DNA of 64,000 nucleotides, taken from NCBI RefSeq assembly GCF_014635325.1, contig NZ_BMCT01000012.1:62001-126000 (forward strand), given 5' to 3'. Position 1 is the first letter of the stretch, and every line of letters starts with the position of its first letter. Below the pieces are notes generated by a model. It was not told where the DNA came from, ran no database searches, and saw nothing but the letters and a program-made list of their open reading frames with translations. This document shows positions 8,416 to 15,934 of this stretch, one piece after another. Both the position numbers and the translations under genes were made by a program. Source of the stretch: Azorhizobium oxalatiphilum (GTDB lineage: Bacteria > Pseudomonadota > Alphaproteobacteria > Rhizobiales > Xanthobacteraceae).

Positions 8416-9063
8416 ATGACGCTGCGTCTGGGGGACACGGTCCCCGACTTCACCGCGGAGACCACCGAAGGCCCGGTGAGCTTCCATGAATGGCTTGGCA
8501 ACAGCTGGGGCATCCTGTTCTCGCACCCCAAGAATTTCACGCCCGTGTGCACCACCGAGCTTGGTCAGGTGGCGCATCTGAAGGGGGAGTTCGACAAACG
8601 GAACGTGAAGGTTCTGGGCCTGTCCGTCGACAGCCTCGACAACCATCCGGCCTGGGTCGATGACATCAAGCTCGCCACCGGCGCGCAGCTGAACTTCCCG
8701 CTCATCGCGGACAAGGACCGGAAAGTCTCCGATCTCTATGACCTGATCCACCCGAACGCGAGCGACACCGCCACGGTGCGTTCCGTGTTCGTCATCGGGC
8801 CGGACAAGAAGCTGAAGCTTACGCTCACCTATCCGGCGAGCACGGGCCGCAACTTCCAGGAAATCCTGCGCGTGGTGGATTCGCTCCAGCTCACCGCGCA
8901 GCATTCGGTCGCCACCCCGGCGGACTGGAAGCAGGGCGAGGACGTGATCATCGTCCCCTCCGTCTCCGACGAGGCGGCCAAGGAGAAGTTCCCGGCCGGC
9001 TGGAAGACCGTGAAGCCCTATCTGCGCATCGTCGCCCAGCCGGGCACCGCTGCGGCGGAATGA
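8416..9063 (+). CDS. 1-Cys peroxiredoxin (Prx6 family)
   Basis: Reduces hydrogen peroxide and organic hydroperoxides in the cytoplasm. At 215 residues it has the thioredoxin-fold AhpC/TSA domain with the peroxidatic cysteine in FTPVCTTELG (C45) and the C-terminal 1-cysPrx extension (NFPLIADKDRKVSDLYDLIHPN, then TLTYPASTGRNFQEILRVVD). There is no second cysteine anywhere, so it needs an external thiol for recycling. A good GGAG site lies 11 nt upstream. It stands alone between two hairpin terminators. Confidence 0.94.
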   Translation: MTLRLGDTVPDFTAETTEGPVSFHEWLGNSWGILFSHPKNFTPVCTTELGQVAHLKGEFDKRNVKVLGLSVDSLDNHPAWVDDIKLATGAQLNFPLIADKDRKVSDLYDLIHPNASDTATVRSVFVIGPDKKLKLTLTYPASTGRNFQEILRVVDSLQLTAQHSVATPADWKQGEDVIIVPSVSDEAAKEKFPAGWKTVKPYLRIVAQPGTAAAE

Positions 9064-9101
9064 GGATTGCGTCCGGCGTTCCCGGACGTATCTGATTCCG
9101 G

Positions 9102-9145
9102 ACGGCCGTGGTCGCTGTAGAAGCGACTACGGCCGTGCTGTTTTT
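9102..9145 (+). terminator. terminator after the peroxiredoxin gene
   Basis: Two 15-nt arms, ACGGCCGTGGTCGCT and AGCGACTACGGCCGT, pair with a single G-T wobble around a 5-nt loop, and GCTGTTTTT follows. It lies between convergent genes. Confidence 0.8.
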
Positions 9146-9151
9146 GAGCCC

Positions 9152-9985
9152 TCAGTCCGGCCGGATGATGCCGATATTACGGCTGTGCATGAGGCGGCGA
9201 ACCAGACGGCGGTGGTCCGCGATTTCCTGTTTAAGCCAGCGTAGCGGACGTGTGGTGGGAGATGTGCGCGAGGGATGTTCGGAGGTCGTTGCAGCCTTGA
9301 GCGGATCGCGGTCGAAACGCATGCGCGCATAGAAAGCGGCATAGCGCTCCAGAAACGCAGCCTGCATGTGGGCGGGCATTTCCGCAGCCCGGTCGGGCCG
9401 GCCGATGTTGAACTGGCCGATCATGCGCGTGTTGCGGAACGGCGCCAGAATGCGTGCGGGATCCACCGACGTGCCGATCTGCCGCGCCAGCCGCCGGATC
9501 GTGGCCTCGGTGTCGAAGCAGATCTCATTGTAGGTGAAGACCTCCGTCTGCGGCACGCCGGCCCAGCGGGTGAAGATCTCGATCTGCATGTCGAGAGCGA
9601 ACAGCGCCTCCGTGGGATCGAAGACTTCGGCGAAAGCCTGCTCGCCGTTCGCCCGCGCCCGCCTGCCATGGTCCACCATGGACAGCGCGATCTCGCGCGG
9701 GTCGCGGATGGAGGCGCTGGCGAGAACCTCTCCGGCGGCGATCATGTCCGCCACGCCGGGATGCAGGGCGCCGTGGGTCTTCAGGACGACAGGCCGTTCA
9801 CCCGCGCTCTCCGCAATGCGCGTGATCAGCGAGGGGTCTATGGTGTCGTAATGGTTGGACATCTGGAGAGGGCCGTCGTGTGACAGCCGGCAGAAGCCGA
9901 GCCCGCTGGCGGAGAAAATCTCTTCCGTGATCTGATATAAAAAGGTACTGGCGGATTTCGTCACGCCATAGCAAAGGTAGATCAT
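9152..9985 (-). CDS. sulfotransferase-like protein A
   Basis: A 277-residue protein with a P-loop sulfotransferase-like N-terminus (YGVTKSASTFLYQITEE), where KSAST would hold the 5'-phosphosulfate of PAPS, and a 3'-phosphate-loop-like segment (SIRDPREIALSM). It is clearly paralogous to the divergent neighbour starting at 10143, with the same opening, LKTHGAL, AAGEVLASASIRDPRE and FTYNEICFD. The acceptor is unknown; cell-surface sugars or lipids are common in this superfamily. A perfect inverted repeat spans its start codon. PAPS synthesis genes are not in the window. Confidence 0.7.
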   Translation of the reverse strand: MIYLCYGVTKSASTFLYQITEEIFSASGLGFCRLSHDGPLQMSNHYDTIDPSLITRIAESAGERPVVLKTHGALHPGVADMIAAGEVLASASIRDPREIALSMVDHGRRARANGEQAFAEVFDPTEALFALDMQIEIFTRWAGVPQTEVFTYNEICFDTEATIRRLARQIGTSVDPARILAPFRNTRMIGQFNIGRPDRAAEMPAHMQAAFLERYAAFYARMRFDRDPLKAATTSEHPSRTSPTTRPLRWLKQEIADHRRLVRRLMHSRNIGIIRPD

Positions 9986-10006
9986 TCGATCCCAAATATT
10001 CGAATG
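9983..10006. promoter_or_regulatory. inverted repeat spanning the start of sulfotransferase gene A
   Basis: CATTCGA-N10-TCGAATG, perfect 7-bp arms. The left arm contains the complement of the ATG start codon. It could be an operator or an mRNA hairpin that hides the start. Confidence 0.35.
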
Positions 10007-10080
10007 TACCCACCACGACCGGGATGTTCCTCGCCGCGGGCGCGGGTGTCAAGGCGCGTGAGCCTGAGGCGTGCTCGGCC

Positions 10081-10108
10081 TTGACATATGTCGTGCCGGT
10101 TCTAGTTT
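10081..10108 (+). promoter_or_regulatory. sigma-70-type promoter for sulfotransferase gene B
   Basis: A perfect -35 TTGACA (10081-10086), a 16-nt spacer and TAGTTT (10103-10108), 34 bp upstream of the ATG. A second TTGACA faces the other way (complement of 10047-10052) toward gene A, though its -10 is poor. Confidence 0.5.
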
Positions 10109-10142
10109 GCAGCGCGCGGTATCCGTCCCCTGCAAGGTTGGC

Positions 10143-10949
10143 ATGATCTATATCTGTTATGGCGTAACCAAGTCCGCCAGCACGTATCTGTATCAGCTGA
10201 CTGAGGAAATACTGTGCCTGTCCGGCATGGGCATCGGCCGTATCCGGCGCAGGAGCAGCCGGAAGCTTGAGAATTACTATGATTATGTAACCGCTCCCTT
10301 GCTGGAGCGGGTGCAGCGTGTGGCGCGCGGCCGGCCTGTCGTTCTGAAGACCCATGGCGCGCTGCTGCCCGAGGTGGCGCAGATGATCGCCGCCGGAGAG
10401 GTTCTCGCCAGCGCCTCCATCCGCGACCCGCGCGAGATGGCGCTGTCCATGGCCGACAATGGCCGCCGGGCGCGCGATCTGGGCATATTGCCGTTCGCCG
10501 AGGTGCACACGCCAGTGGACGCGCTGCCGTCCATTGACATGCAGATGGCCTTCTTCGAGCAGTGGTCCGCCATCCCGCAGGTGGAGCTGTTCACCTACAA
10601 TGAGATCTGCTTCGACAGCGAGGCGGCCATCACGCGCGTGGCGCGGCACCTCGGCGTGACGGTGGACGCCGCGCGCGTGCTCGCGCCGTTCCGCGATGGG
10701 GCGCTGATCGGCCAGTTCAACGTCGGCCGGCCCCAGCGCTATCGGGAAATGGATCCGGCGACACAGGCGCTGTTCCTCGGGCGTTATGCGGCACTCTATG
10801 CCCGGTTCGATTTCGAGACGGCCGCCCCCTCCACGCCGGCCCGCCCCTTGCCGCCGCGCGGCGCACTGGGGCATCGGATGGAAAGCACGCGCCGTTTCCT
10901 GCGCCGTTTCTTTCAGGCTCGCAGCCTTGGCATCGTCGAGCCAGACTGA
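10143..10949 (+). CDS. sulfotransferase-like protein B
   Basis: A 268-residue paralogue of the divergent gene at 9152-9985. It opens MIYICYGVTKSASTYLYQ (P-loop KSAST at about 10-14) and shares VVLKTHGALLPEV, AAGEVLASASIRDPREMALSM, LFTYNEICFDSEAAI and IGQFNVGRP. The C-terminal 30 residues are basic (RRFLRRFFQAR) and end SLGIVEPD, matching NIGIIRPD of gene A. The ATG at 10143 was chosen because it aligns with the gene A start and lies just after a good promoter. The function is probably transfer of sulfate, or at least PAPS-fold nucleotide binding; the acceptor is unknown. Confidence 0.7.
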   Translation: MIYICYGVTKSASTYLYQLTEEILCLSGMGIGRIRRRSSRKLENYYDYVTAPLLERVQRVARGRPVVLKTHGALLPEVAQMIAAGEVLASASIRDPREMALSMADNGRRARDLGILPFAEVHTPVDALPSIDMQMAFFEQWSAIPQVELFTYNEICFDSEAAITRVARHLGVTVDAARVLAPFRDGALIGQFNVGRPQRYREMDPATQALFLGRYAALYARFDFETAAPSTPARPLPPRGALGHRMESTRRFLRRFFQARSLGIVEPD

Positions 10950-11073
10950 CCTCCAGCTTGCCGCCGTGTTTCTGCCCGGGCGGACGCCATGCTAGAGCCA
11001 TGCCGATCCGCTCAGGTGGCACTGGGGGCGCAAAGCGCGGACCAAGCGCGCGACAGATCGAGGCGACAACGAC

Positions 11074-11349
11074 ATGGCAGACGGCAATTCCCAGCTTTCC
11101 CGCTTCCTCGGCGGCTCGCCGGTGTCGGTGCTGTTGCGCCTTGTGATCCTCTGCCTTGTGGTCGGTGTGATCCTGGCGGCGCTGGGCCTTGATCCGGCAA
11201 ACCTTCTCGCCAGTCTGCGCCGCATGGTCGAAAGCCTCTTCTCCCTCGGCTTCGATACGGTAGAGCGCCTGTGGCGCTATTTCCTGCTGGGTGCGCTGAT
11301 CGTCATCCCGCTCTGGCTGCTCTCGCGGATTTTCCGGATGGGCAAATAA
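11074..11349 (+). CDS. DUF6460 membrane protein
   Basis: A 91-residue protein with two membrane segments (VLLRLVILCLVVGVILAALG and YFLLGALIVIPLWLLSRIF) separated by an amphipathic LLASLRRMVESLFSLGFDTVER. It looks like the DUF6460 family of Hyphomicrobiales, often found as a repeated two-segment unit. A GAGG site precedes the ATG. The MATE exporter starts 22 nt downstream, probably in the same operon. Function unknown. Confidence 0.7.
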   Translation: MADGNSQLSRFLGGSPVSVLLRLVILCLVVGVILAALGLDPANLLASLRRMVESLFSLGFDTVERLWRYFLLGALIVIPLWLLSRIFRMGK

Positions 11350-11371
11350 GGCTGCGGGTTGGGCTGCGCGC

Positions 11372-12703
11372 ATGGGCCATCACGGGCAGGCGGGCTTGAG
11401 GCCGGTCACGCATCGCAGCGTGCTCGCCATCGCCGCGCCCATGACGCTCGCCCACCTCACAACGCCGCTGCTGGGGCTGGTGGCGACGACAGTGGTGGGA
11501 CGGCTCGGGGATGCGGCCGCGCTGGGCGGCGTGGCGCTGGGCGCCGTGGTGTTCGATTTCCTGTTCTGGGGCTTCGGCTTCCTGCGCATGGGAACGGTGG
11601 GCCTTGTGGCGCAGGCGCTGGGGCGCCGCGACGGCATCGAGCAGAAGGCCGTGCTGGCGCGTGCCGTTCTGCTCGCCGTGGCCTGCGGGCTGGTTCTCGT
11701 TCTGCTGCAGAAGCCCATTGGTTATCTGGCGCTCAAGATGGCCGGCGCCAGCCCGGCCGTGGATACGGCACTGGCCACCTATTATGGCGTGCGCATCTGG
11801 GCCGCGCCCATGAGCCTGGCCAACTACGCTTTGCTCGGCTGGCTCACCGGCCTCGGCCGCACCGGCCATGCGCTGGTGCTGCAGGCTGGCATCAACGGTC
11901 TGAACATCGTGCTCTGCGCGCTGCTGGTGCTGTGGTTCGATGAGGGCGTTGCCGGTGCGGCCGAGGCGGCTGTCTGGGCCGAGGGCGTCGGCATGCTTGC
12001 GGGCCTGCTGCTCTGCGCCCGCCTGATCGGCTTCCGCTTCGAGGTGCCCCGCTCCGTGGTGCTGGAGCGGGCGCGCATGATGGAGATGATGGCGCTCAAT
12101 CGCGACATCCTCATCCGTTCGGCGGCACTGCTGGGTGGTCTGGCCTTCTTCGCCGCTCAGGGCGCGCGGATGGGCGATACGACGCTGGCCGCCAATGCGC
12201 TGCTCAACACCATGTCCATGCTCACCGTGTATTTCCTCGACGGCTTCGCCACTGCCGCCGAGCAATTGTGCGGAGCTGCGGCCGGCGCGCGTGACCGCAC
12301 GACCTTTTCCGCCGCCCTGCGGCTGGTTTTCCTGTGGGGCTACGGCTTCGCGCTGGCGGCGGCGGGCCTGCTGTTCGGGAGCGGGCCATGGGTGCTGCAG
12401 CTCATGAGCACCAATGCGGAGGTGGTGGCGGAAGCGATCGCCTATCTGCCTTTTGCCGCGCTGGTGCCGCTGGCCGGCGTCGCCGCCTATGCCTATGACG
12501 GCATCTATGTGGGGGCCATGTGGTCCCGCGACATGCGCAATCTCATGCTGGCATCGCTGGCGGTCTATCTACTCGCCTGGTTCGTGCTGCGTCCGTTCGG
12601 CAATGCCGGCCTCTGGATGGCGCTGCTGGTCTTCCTGATGGCGCGCGGCGGCTTCCAGGCGCTGCGACTGCCGGCGCTGGTGCGGCGGACCTTTCCGGCC
12701 TGA
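11372..12703 (+). CDS. MATE family efflux transporter (DinF-like)
   Basis: A 12-segment membrane antiporter of 443 residues, the normal MATE length. The signatures VLAIAAPMTLAHLTTPLLGLVATTVVG (start of the first bundle), GFLRMGTVGLVAQALG and LDGFATAAEQLCG fit the DinF subfamily. Such proteins export cationic drugs or metabolites using a sodium or proton gradient. It follows the DUF6460 gene by 22 nt, and its stop lies 4 bp from the convergent DUF952 gene. Confidence 0.9.
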   Translation: MGHHGQAGLRPVTHRSVLAIAAPMTLAHLTTPLLGLVATTVVGRLGDAAALGGVALGAVVFDFLFWGFGFLRMGTVGLVAQALGRRDGIEQKAVLARAVLLAVACGLVLVLLQKPIGYLALKMAGASPAVDTALATYYGVRIWAAPMSLANYALLGWLTGLGRTGHALVLQAGINGLNIVLCALLVLWFDEGVAGAAEAAVWAEGVGMLAGLLLCARLIGFRFEVPRSVVLERARMMEMMALNRDILIRSAALLGGLAFFAAQGARMGDTTLAANALLNTMSMLTVYFLDGFATAAEQLCGAAAGARDRTTFSAALRLVFLWGYGFALAAAGLLFGSGPWVLQLMSTNAEVVAEAIAYLPFAALVPLAGVAAYAYDGIYVGAMWSRDMRNLMLASLAVYLLAWFVLRPFGNAGLWMALLVFLMARGGFQALRLPALVRRTFPA

Positions 12704-12707
12704 GCCC

Positions 12708-13055
12708 TCAGGGCAGGGGAAACTGGTGGTGTCCGTCCGGGCCGAGTGGCAGCGGCTTGGCCCACAGCACTTCGGACATGGTGAGCGGCGCGTAGAGATG
12801 AGGGAACAGCGCGCCACCGCGCGAGGGCTCCCACTTCAGGCGCGGCAAAGTGGTGGCATCCACCGCCACCAGCACCAGATCGTCCTGCCCGGCGAAATGC
12901 CTCGCGGCGGTCTCGCGCACCTGCTCAATGGCCGAGAAATGGATATAGCCATCGGCGAGATCGACGGGAGCGCCCTCGAACTGGCCGATGGCCTGCGCCG
13001 CTTCCCAAAGCGGGCGCGGGCAAATCTTGTAGATGATGCAATGTGAGGCGGTCAT
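12708..13055 (-). CDS. DUF952 family protein
   Basis: A 115-residue cytoplasmic protein with the family marks IYKICPRPLWEAA, GYIHFSAIEQVRETAARHFAG, KWEPSRGGALFPHLYAPL and the short C-terminus. DUF952 folds like ADP-ribosyltransferase-related barrels in the structures I recall, but no activity is established. It stands alone, with the LexA-fold regulator divergent from it. Confidence 0.88.
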   Translation of the reverse strand: MTASHCIIYKICPRPLWEAAQAIGQFEGAPVDLADGYIHFSAIEQVRETAARHFAGQDDLVLVAVDATTLPRLKWEPSRGGALFPHLYAPLTMSEVLWAKPLPLGPDGHHQFPLP

Positions 13056-13104
13056 GGGTGGGGTTTACTGCCGATTACACCGCGAAGCCAGAGCGGGATC
13101 TGAT

Positions 13105-13128
13105 TTGATGGTATCAAAATAGTATCAA
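13105..13128. promoter_or_regulatory. operator-like repeats upstream of the S24-type regulator
   Basis: TTGAT-GGT-ATCAA, a perfect 5-bp inverted repeat (13105-13117), followed by AAATA and a further half-site GTATCAA (13122-13128). It lies in the AT-rich 182-bp gap between DUF952 and the regulator. It is a plausible autoregulatory operator for the helix-turn-helix protein, or a site controlling DUF952. Confidence 0.4.
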
Positions 13129-13237
13129 TGAGGGTTCCAGGCGTCTCTTTTTGCCATATTCAATTACCGGAGGACTTGATTCCTTCCGCTATTTTGCGTC
13201 ATACATATTTTCCTACCTCTTTGCGTGCGAGGATCCG

Positions 13238-13915
13238 ATGCTGACCCATGGGCAGATCTGGAGCGCCATTGACCGTCTCGCGGCGGAACACGGCCTGTCG
13301 GCTTCCGCGCTCGCCAAGCGCTCCGGCCTCGACGCAACCGCCTTCAACCGCTCCAAGCGCATCACGGCGGATGGTCATGCCCGCTGGCCATCGACGGAGA
13401 GTCTGGCCAAGGTGCTGGCCGCCACCGGGGCGAGCGTCGAGGAGTTCATGGCCTTGCTGACGCCGGCAGGCGCCGGCAGCCGGCACAGCAGCGAGGGGCG
13501 TCAGGCTGCCGGGCACGGCCCTCGCGCCGTGCGCCCGATCCCCCATATCGGCCTCGTGCAGGCGGGTGGGGGCGGTTTCTTCGACGACGCCGGGTTTCCG
13601 GTCGGCGGTGGATGGGATGAGATCCTCTTTCCCGAAGTCGAGGACGAGCACGCCTATGCGCTGGAGATTTCCGGCGACTCCATGCGTCCGGTCTATCGGC
13701 CCGGCGATCTGGTGGTGGTGTCGCCCGCCGCCTCGGTTCGCAAGGGCGACCGGGTGGTGGTGAAGACGCGGGAGGGGGAGGTGCTGGCGAAGGAGCTTGT
13801 CCGCCAGACCAACAAGACCGTCGAACTGCGTTCGCTGAACCCCGAGTATGAGGACCGATCCTTCGCGACAGCCGACGTGCTCTGGGTGGCGCGGATCGTT
13901 TGGGCCAGCCAATAG
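13238..13915 (+). CDS. LexA-fold (S24) helix-turn-helix transcriptional regulator
   Basis: A 225-residue protein with a Cro/C1-type helix-turn-helix (about 8-65, SASALAKRSGLDATAFNRSKR) and a C-terminal S24 peptidase domain (100-220). The Ser-Lys dyad is present: S148 in ISGDSMRP and K185 in EVLAKELV, 37 residues apart as in LexA. It may cleave itself on a stress signal as phage repressors do, although no prophage is adjacent. The ATG at 13238 has GAGG 5 nt upstream; the frame extends further but without such a site. The stop directly abuts the end of the convergent sigma factor gene. Confidence 0.88.
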   Translation: MLTHGQIWSAIDRLAAEHGLSASALAKRSGLDATAFNRSKRITADGHARWPSTESLAKVLAATGASVEEFMALLTPAGAGSRHSSEGRQAAGHGPRAVRPIPHIGLVQAGGGGFFDDAGFPVGGGWDEILFPEVEDEHAYALEISGDSMRPVYRPGDLVVVSPAASVRKGDRVVVKTREGEVLAKELVRQTNKTVELRSLNPEYEDRSFATADVLWVARIVWASQ

Positions 13916-14824
13916 TCAACCATGGCCGGCGACCGGCGCCTCCAGCGCCAGGGCCGCGACGAGGCGGTCGAGCTTGTCCGGATTGCGGGTGATGTAGATC
14001 TCGCTGATGCGGCCCTCGGTGATGGCCAGCGCCGTGGTTTGCACGACGCCGCCGCGCTCGCGGCTGATGAAGCCGGGCAGGCCGTCGATGGTGGCGAAGC
14101 GCAGCAGACCATCGTCCTGATGGGGATGTTTGGTGGCGAGCCGCCCGAACAGGCGCGCCACTTTCTGCAGGCCGAGGATCGGATTGCGGAAGGCCAGCAC
14201 GCGCCCGCCGCCGTCCGAGCGCAGCACCACGTCCTGCGCCAGAAGCTCACCCAGCGCGGCGACATCGCCGCTGCGGCTGGCGGCGAAGAAGGCTTGAGCG
14301 AGGCGACTGCCCTCATCCTCCGCCACGGGATAGCGGGGGCGGGCATCGCGCACATGCTGACGGGCGCGAACAGCCAGTTGCCGCACCGAGGCGGGTGCGC
14401 GCTCCAGCGTGGTGGCCACGTCGTCCAGCGGCACGCCAAACACATCGTGCAGCAGGAAGGCGGCGCGCTCCAGCGGCGACAAGCGTTCCAGCGCCATCAT
14501 CAGGGTCAAGGTGAGATCGTCGGCGTCCGGTGCCTCGTCGGTCATGGAGAGGCCCTCGACCAGAGGCTCGGGCAGCCACGGCCCCACATAGGTTTCCCGC
14601 CGTGCCCGCGCCGACTTCATCACATCGAGGCAGAGCCGGGTGACGATGCGCGAGAGATAGGAGCCGGGCGCATCCACGCCGGCAAGCTCCACCCTCTGCC
14701 AGCGTAGCCATGCGTCCTGCACCACATCCTCGGCCTCGCTGAGCGAGCCGAGCATGCGATAGGCGAGGCGCACCAGCCGGGGGCGGTGCGCCTCGAACAG
14801 CCGGGTGGCCTCAGCCTGCGGCAC
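13916..14824 (-). CDS. ECF41-type RNA polymerase sigma factor with C-terminal SnoaL-like domain
   Basis: A 302-residue sigma factor with region 2 (about 8-75, YRMLGSLSEAEDVVQDAWLR), region 4 (about 112-162, LERAAFLLHDVFGVPLDDVA) and a fused SnoaL-like C-terminal domain (about 172-300) that regulates activity in this group. All three ECF41 hallmark motifs are present: WLPEP in the linker (83-87), DGGG (204-207) and NPDKL (281-285). There is no separate anti-sigma gene, as expected. The GTG start lies inside the last codons of the upstream carboxymuconolactone decarboxylase gene (14-bp overlap), so the two are coupled. Confidence 0.93.
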   Translation of the reverse strand: MPQAEATRLFEAHRPRLVRLAYRMLGSLSEAEDVVQDAWLRWQRVELAGVDAPGSYLSRIVTRLCLDVMKSARARRETYVGPWLPEPLVEGLSMTDEAPDADDLTLTLMMALERLSPLERAAFLLHDVFGVPLDDVATTLERAPASVRQLAVRARQHVRDARPRYPVAEDEGSRLAQAFFAASRSGDVAALGELLAQDVVLRSDGGGRVLAFRNPILGLQKVARLFGRLATKHPHQDDGLLRFATIDGLPGFISRERGGVVQTTALAITEGRISEIYITRNPDKLDRLVAALALEAPVAGHG

Positions 14825-15275
14825 GGACGGGCTCGATGGCGGGTGTGACGCGGAAGCCGATCTGCAGGCGGTTCCAGGTGTTGATGGCGCCGATCAGAAG
14901 CGTGAGCTGCACCTGTTCCTCCGCGCTGAAGACGGCGCTGAGCTGAGCATAGTCCGCATCGGGGGCGCCCGTCTCGGCAATGCGCGTCAGAGCCTCGGTC
15001 CAGGCGAGGGCGGCGCGTTCGCGATCCGTATAGAACGGTGCCTCCCGCCATCCGGCGAGCAGATGCAGACGCATCTCGCTTTCGCCCTGCTTGCGGGCGT
15101 CGGCCGCATGCATGTGCAGGCAGAAGGCGCAGCCGTTGATTTGCGAGGCGCGCATCTTCACCAGTTCGCGCAAAGCGGGCTCCAGCGTGGTGCGGCTGAA
15201 GCTGGCTTCCAGCGCCATCATGGCCTTGATGGCTTCCGGGGCCAGCTTGAAGGGGGCGTCGATCCTTGCGGTCAT
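14811..15275 (-). CDS. carboxymuconolactone decarboxylase family protein (AhpD-like), ECF41 partner
   Basis: A 154-residue all-helical AhpD-fold protein with the redox motif CAFCLHMH (C49, C52, H56) and the upstream glutamate of ALRELVKMRASQINGC. AhpD-like proteins act as small thiol peroxidases or reductases. Genes of this kind are the known genomic partners and targets of ECF41 sigma factors. Here it is first in a two-gene operon with the sigma factor. GGAG precedes the ATG at 15275, and an ECF41-type promoter lies at 15316-15343. Confidence 0.92.
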   Translation of the reverse strand: MTARIDAPFKLAPEAIKAMMALEASFSRTTLEPALRELVKMRASQINGCAFCLHMHAADARKQGESEMRLHLLAGWREAPFYTDRERAALAWTEALTRIAETGAPDADYAQLSAVFSAEEQVQLTLLIGAINTWNRLQIGFRVTPAIEPVRAAG

Positions 15276-15315
15276 GTCTCGTCTCCATCCGTGCGGAACG
15301 CACGTTCGCAGACAA

Positions 15316-15343
15316 GACGAGATGGCCCTCGTGCCGTGTGACA
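15316..15343 (-). promoter_or_regulatory. ECF41-dependent promoter
   Basis: Minus strand: TGTCACA (15343-15337), a 17-nt spacer, CGTC (15319-15316), 40 nt upstream of the decarboxylase ATG. The motif matches the known ECF41 consensus TGTCACA/CGTC, with a spacer near 16. A second TGTCACG copy lies 12 bp further upstream (15355-15349). It implies autoregulation of the operon. Confidence 0.75.
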
Positions 15344-15506
15344 TGGGACGTGACATGGCCCCCGAATTTTTTCGCGCCGCCCCTCTGCCCGGATTCTCAC
15401 GGTCAAGGTGGCGCTTGCGCACTCTCGTCACATTCCTCGCCAGAATTTCCGCATCATCGCCGGGGGGCGGCATCCAGAACAAGCGGGGGAGGACGAGGAG
15501 CGCGGC

Positions 15507-15884
15507 GTGCGAGGCTTCTTCCGGCATCTCTGGGCCATGCGCGGCTCCTTTCTGGCTGCCATCGGCGCGGTGGTCCTCGCCATCGTCAGCTTCGGCTATT
15601 CCAGCTTCCTCGTTTATCTGCCGGCCTCTCCGGTGCTGCGTCTGTTCTGGCCGCCCATCTGGCAGGCCAAGGGGCCATGGCTGTGGCCGGTGCTGGTGGC
15701 GGCCGGCATCCTCTGGCCGGTTTCCTTCCTCGCAGCCGGTATTCTCGACGAAATCCTGAAAAGCCGGGGTCGATCTCGCGGCTTGCGGCGTTTGGCCTAT
15801 GTGGCGGTGCTCTGGCTTGGCGCCGTGGCGGCATGGGGCTTCCTGCTTCACGTCAACGCCGCACCCGATGGCTTTCGCGCCTGA
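15507..15884 (+). CDS. small membrane protein, unknown function
   Basis: A 125-residue protein with three hydrophobic segments (FLAAIGAVVLAIVSFGYSSF, WPVLVAAGILWPVSFLAAGIL and LAYVAVLWLGAVAAWGFLL) and a basic loop KSRGRSRGLRR. The GTG at 15507 has a perfect GAGGAG 6 nt upstream; an ATG at 15537 is the alternative. I do not recognise the family. Its promoter region overlaps that of the ECF41 operon on the other strand, and 50 bp downstream a secreted protein gene begins. Confidence 0.6.
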   Translation: MRGFFRHLWAMRGSFLAAIGAVVLAIVSFGYSSFLVYLPASPVLRLFWPPIWQAKGPWLWPVLVAAGILWPVSFLAAGILDEILKSRGRSRGLRRLAYVAVLWLGAVAAWGFLLHVNAAPDGFRA

Positions 15885-15934
15885 GGTGTCTGGAGCCGGC
15901 CCGTTGGGGGGCGGCGGTTCGCAAGGAGTATTCC

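Noticed and set aside
9064..9100. A short GTCCGG/CCGGAC hairpin after the peroxiredoxin gene
   Set aside because: A 6-bp GC stem without a T-run is common by chance in this DNA; the real terminator follows at 9102.
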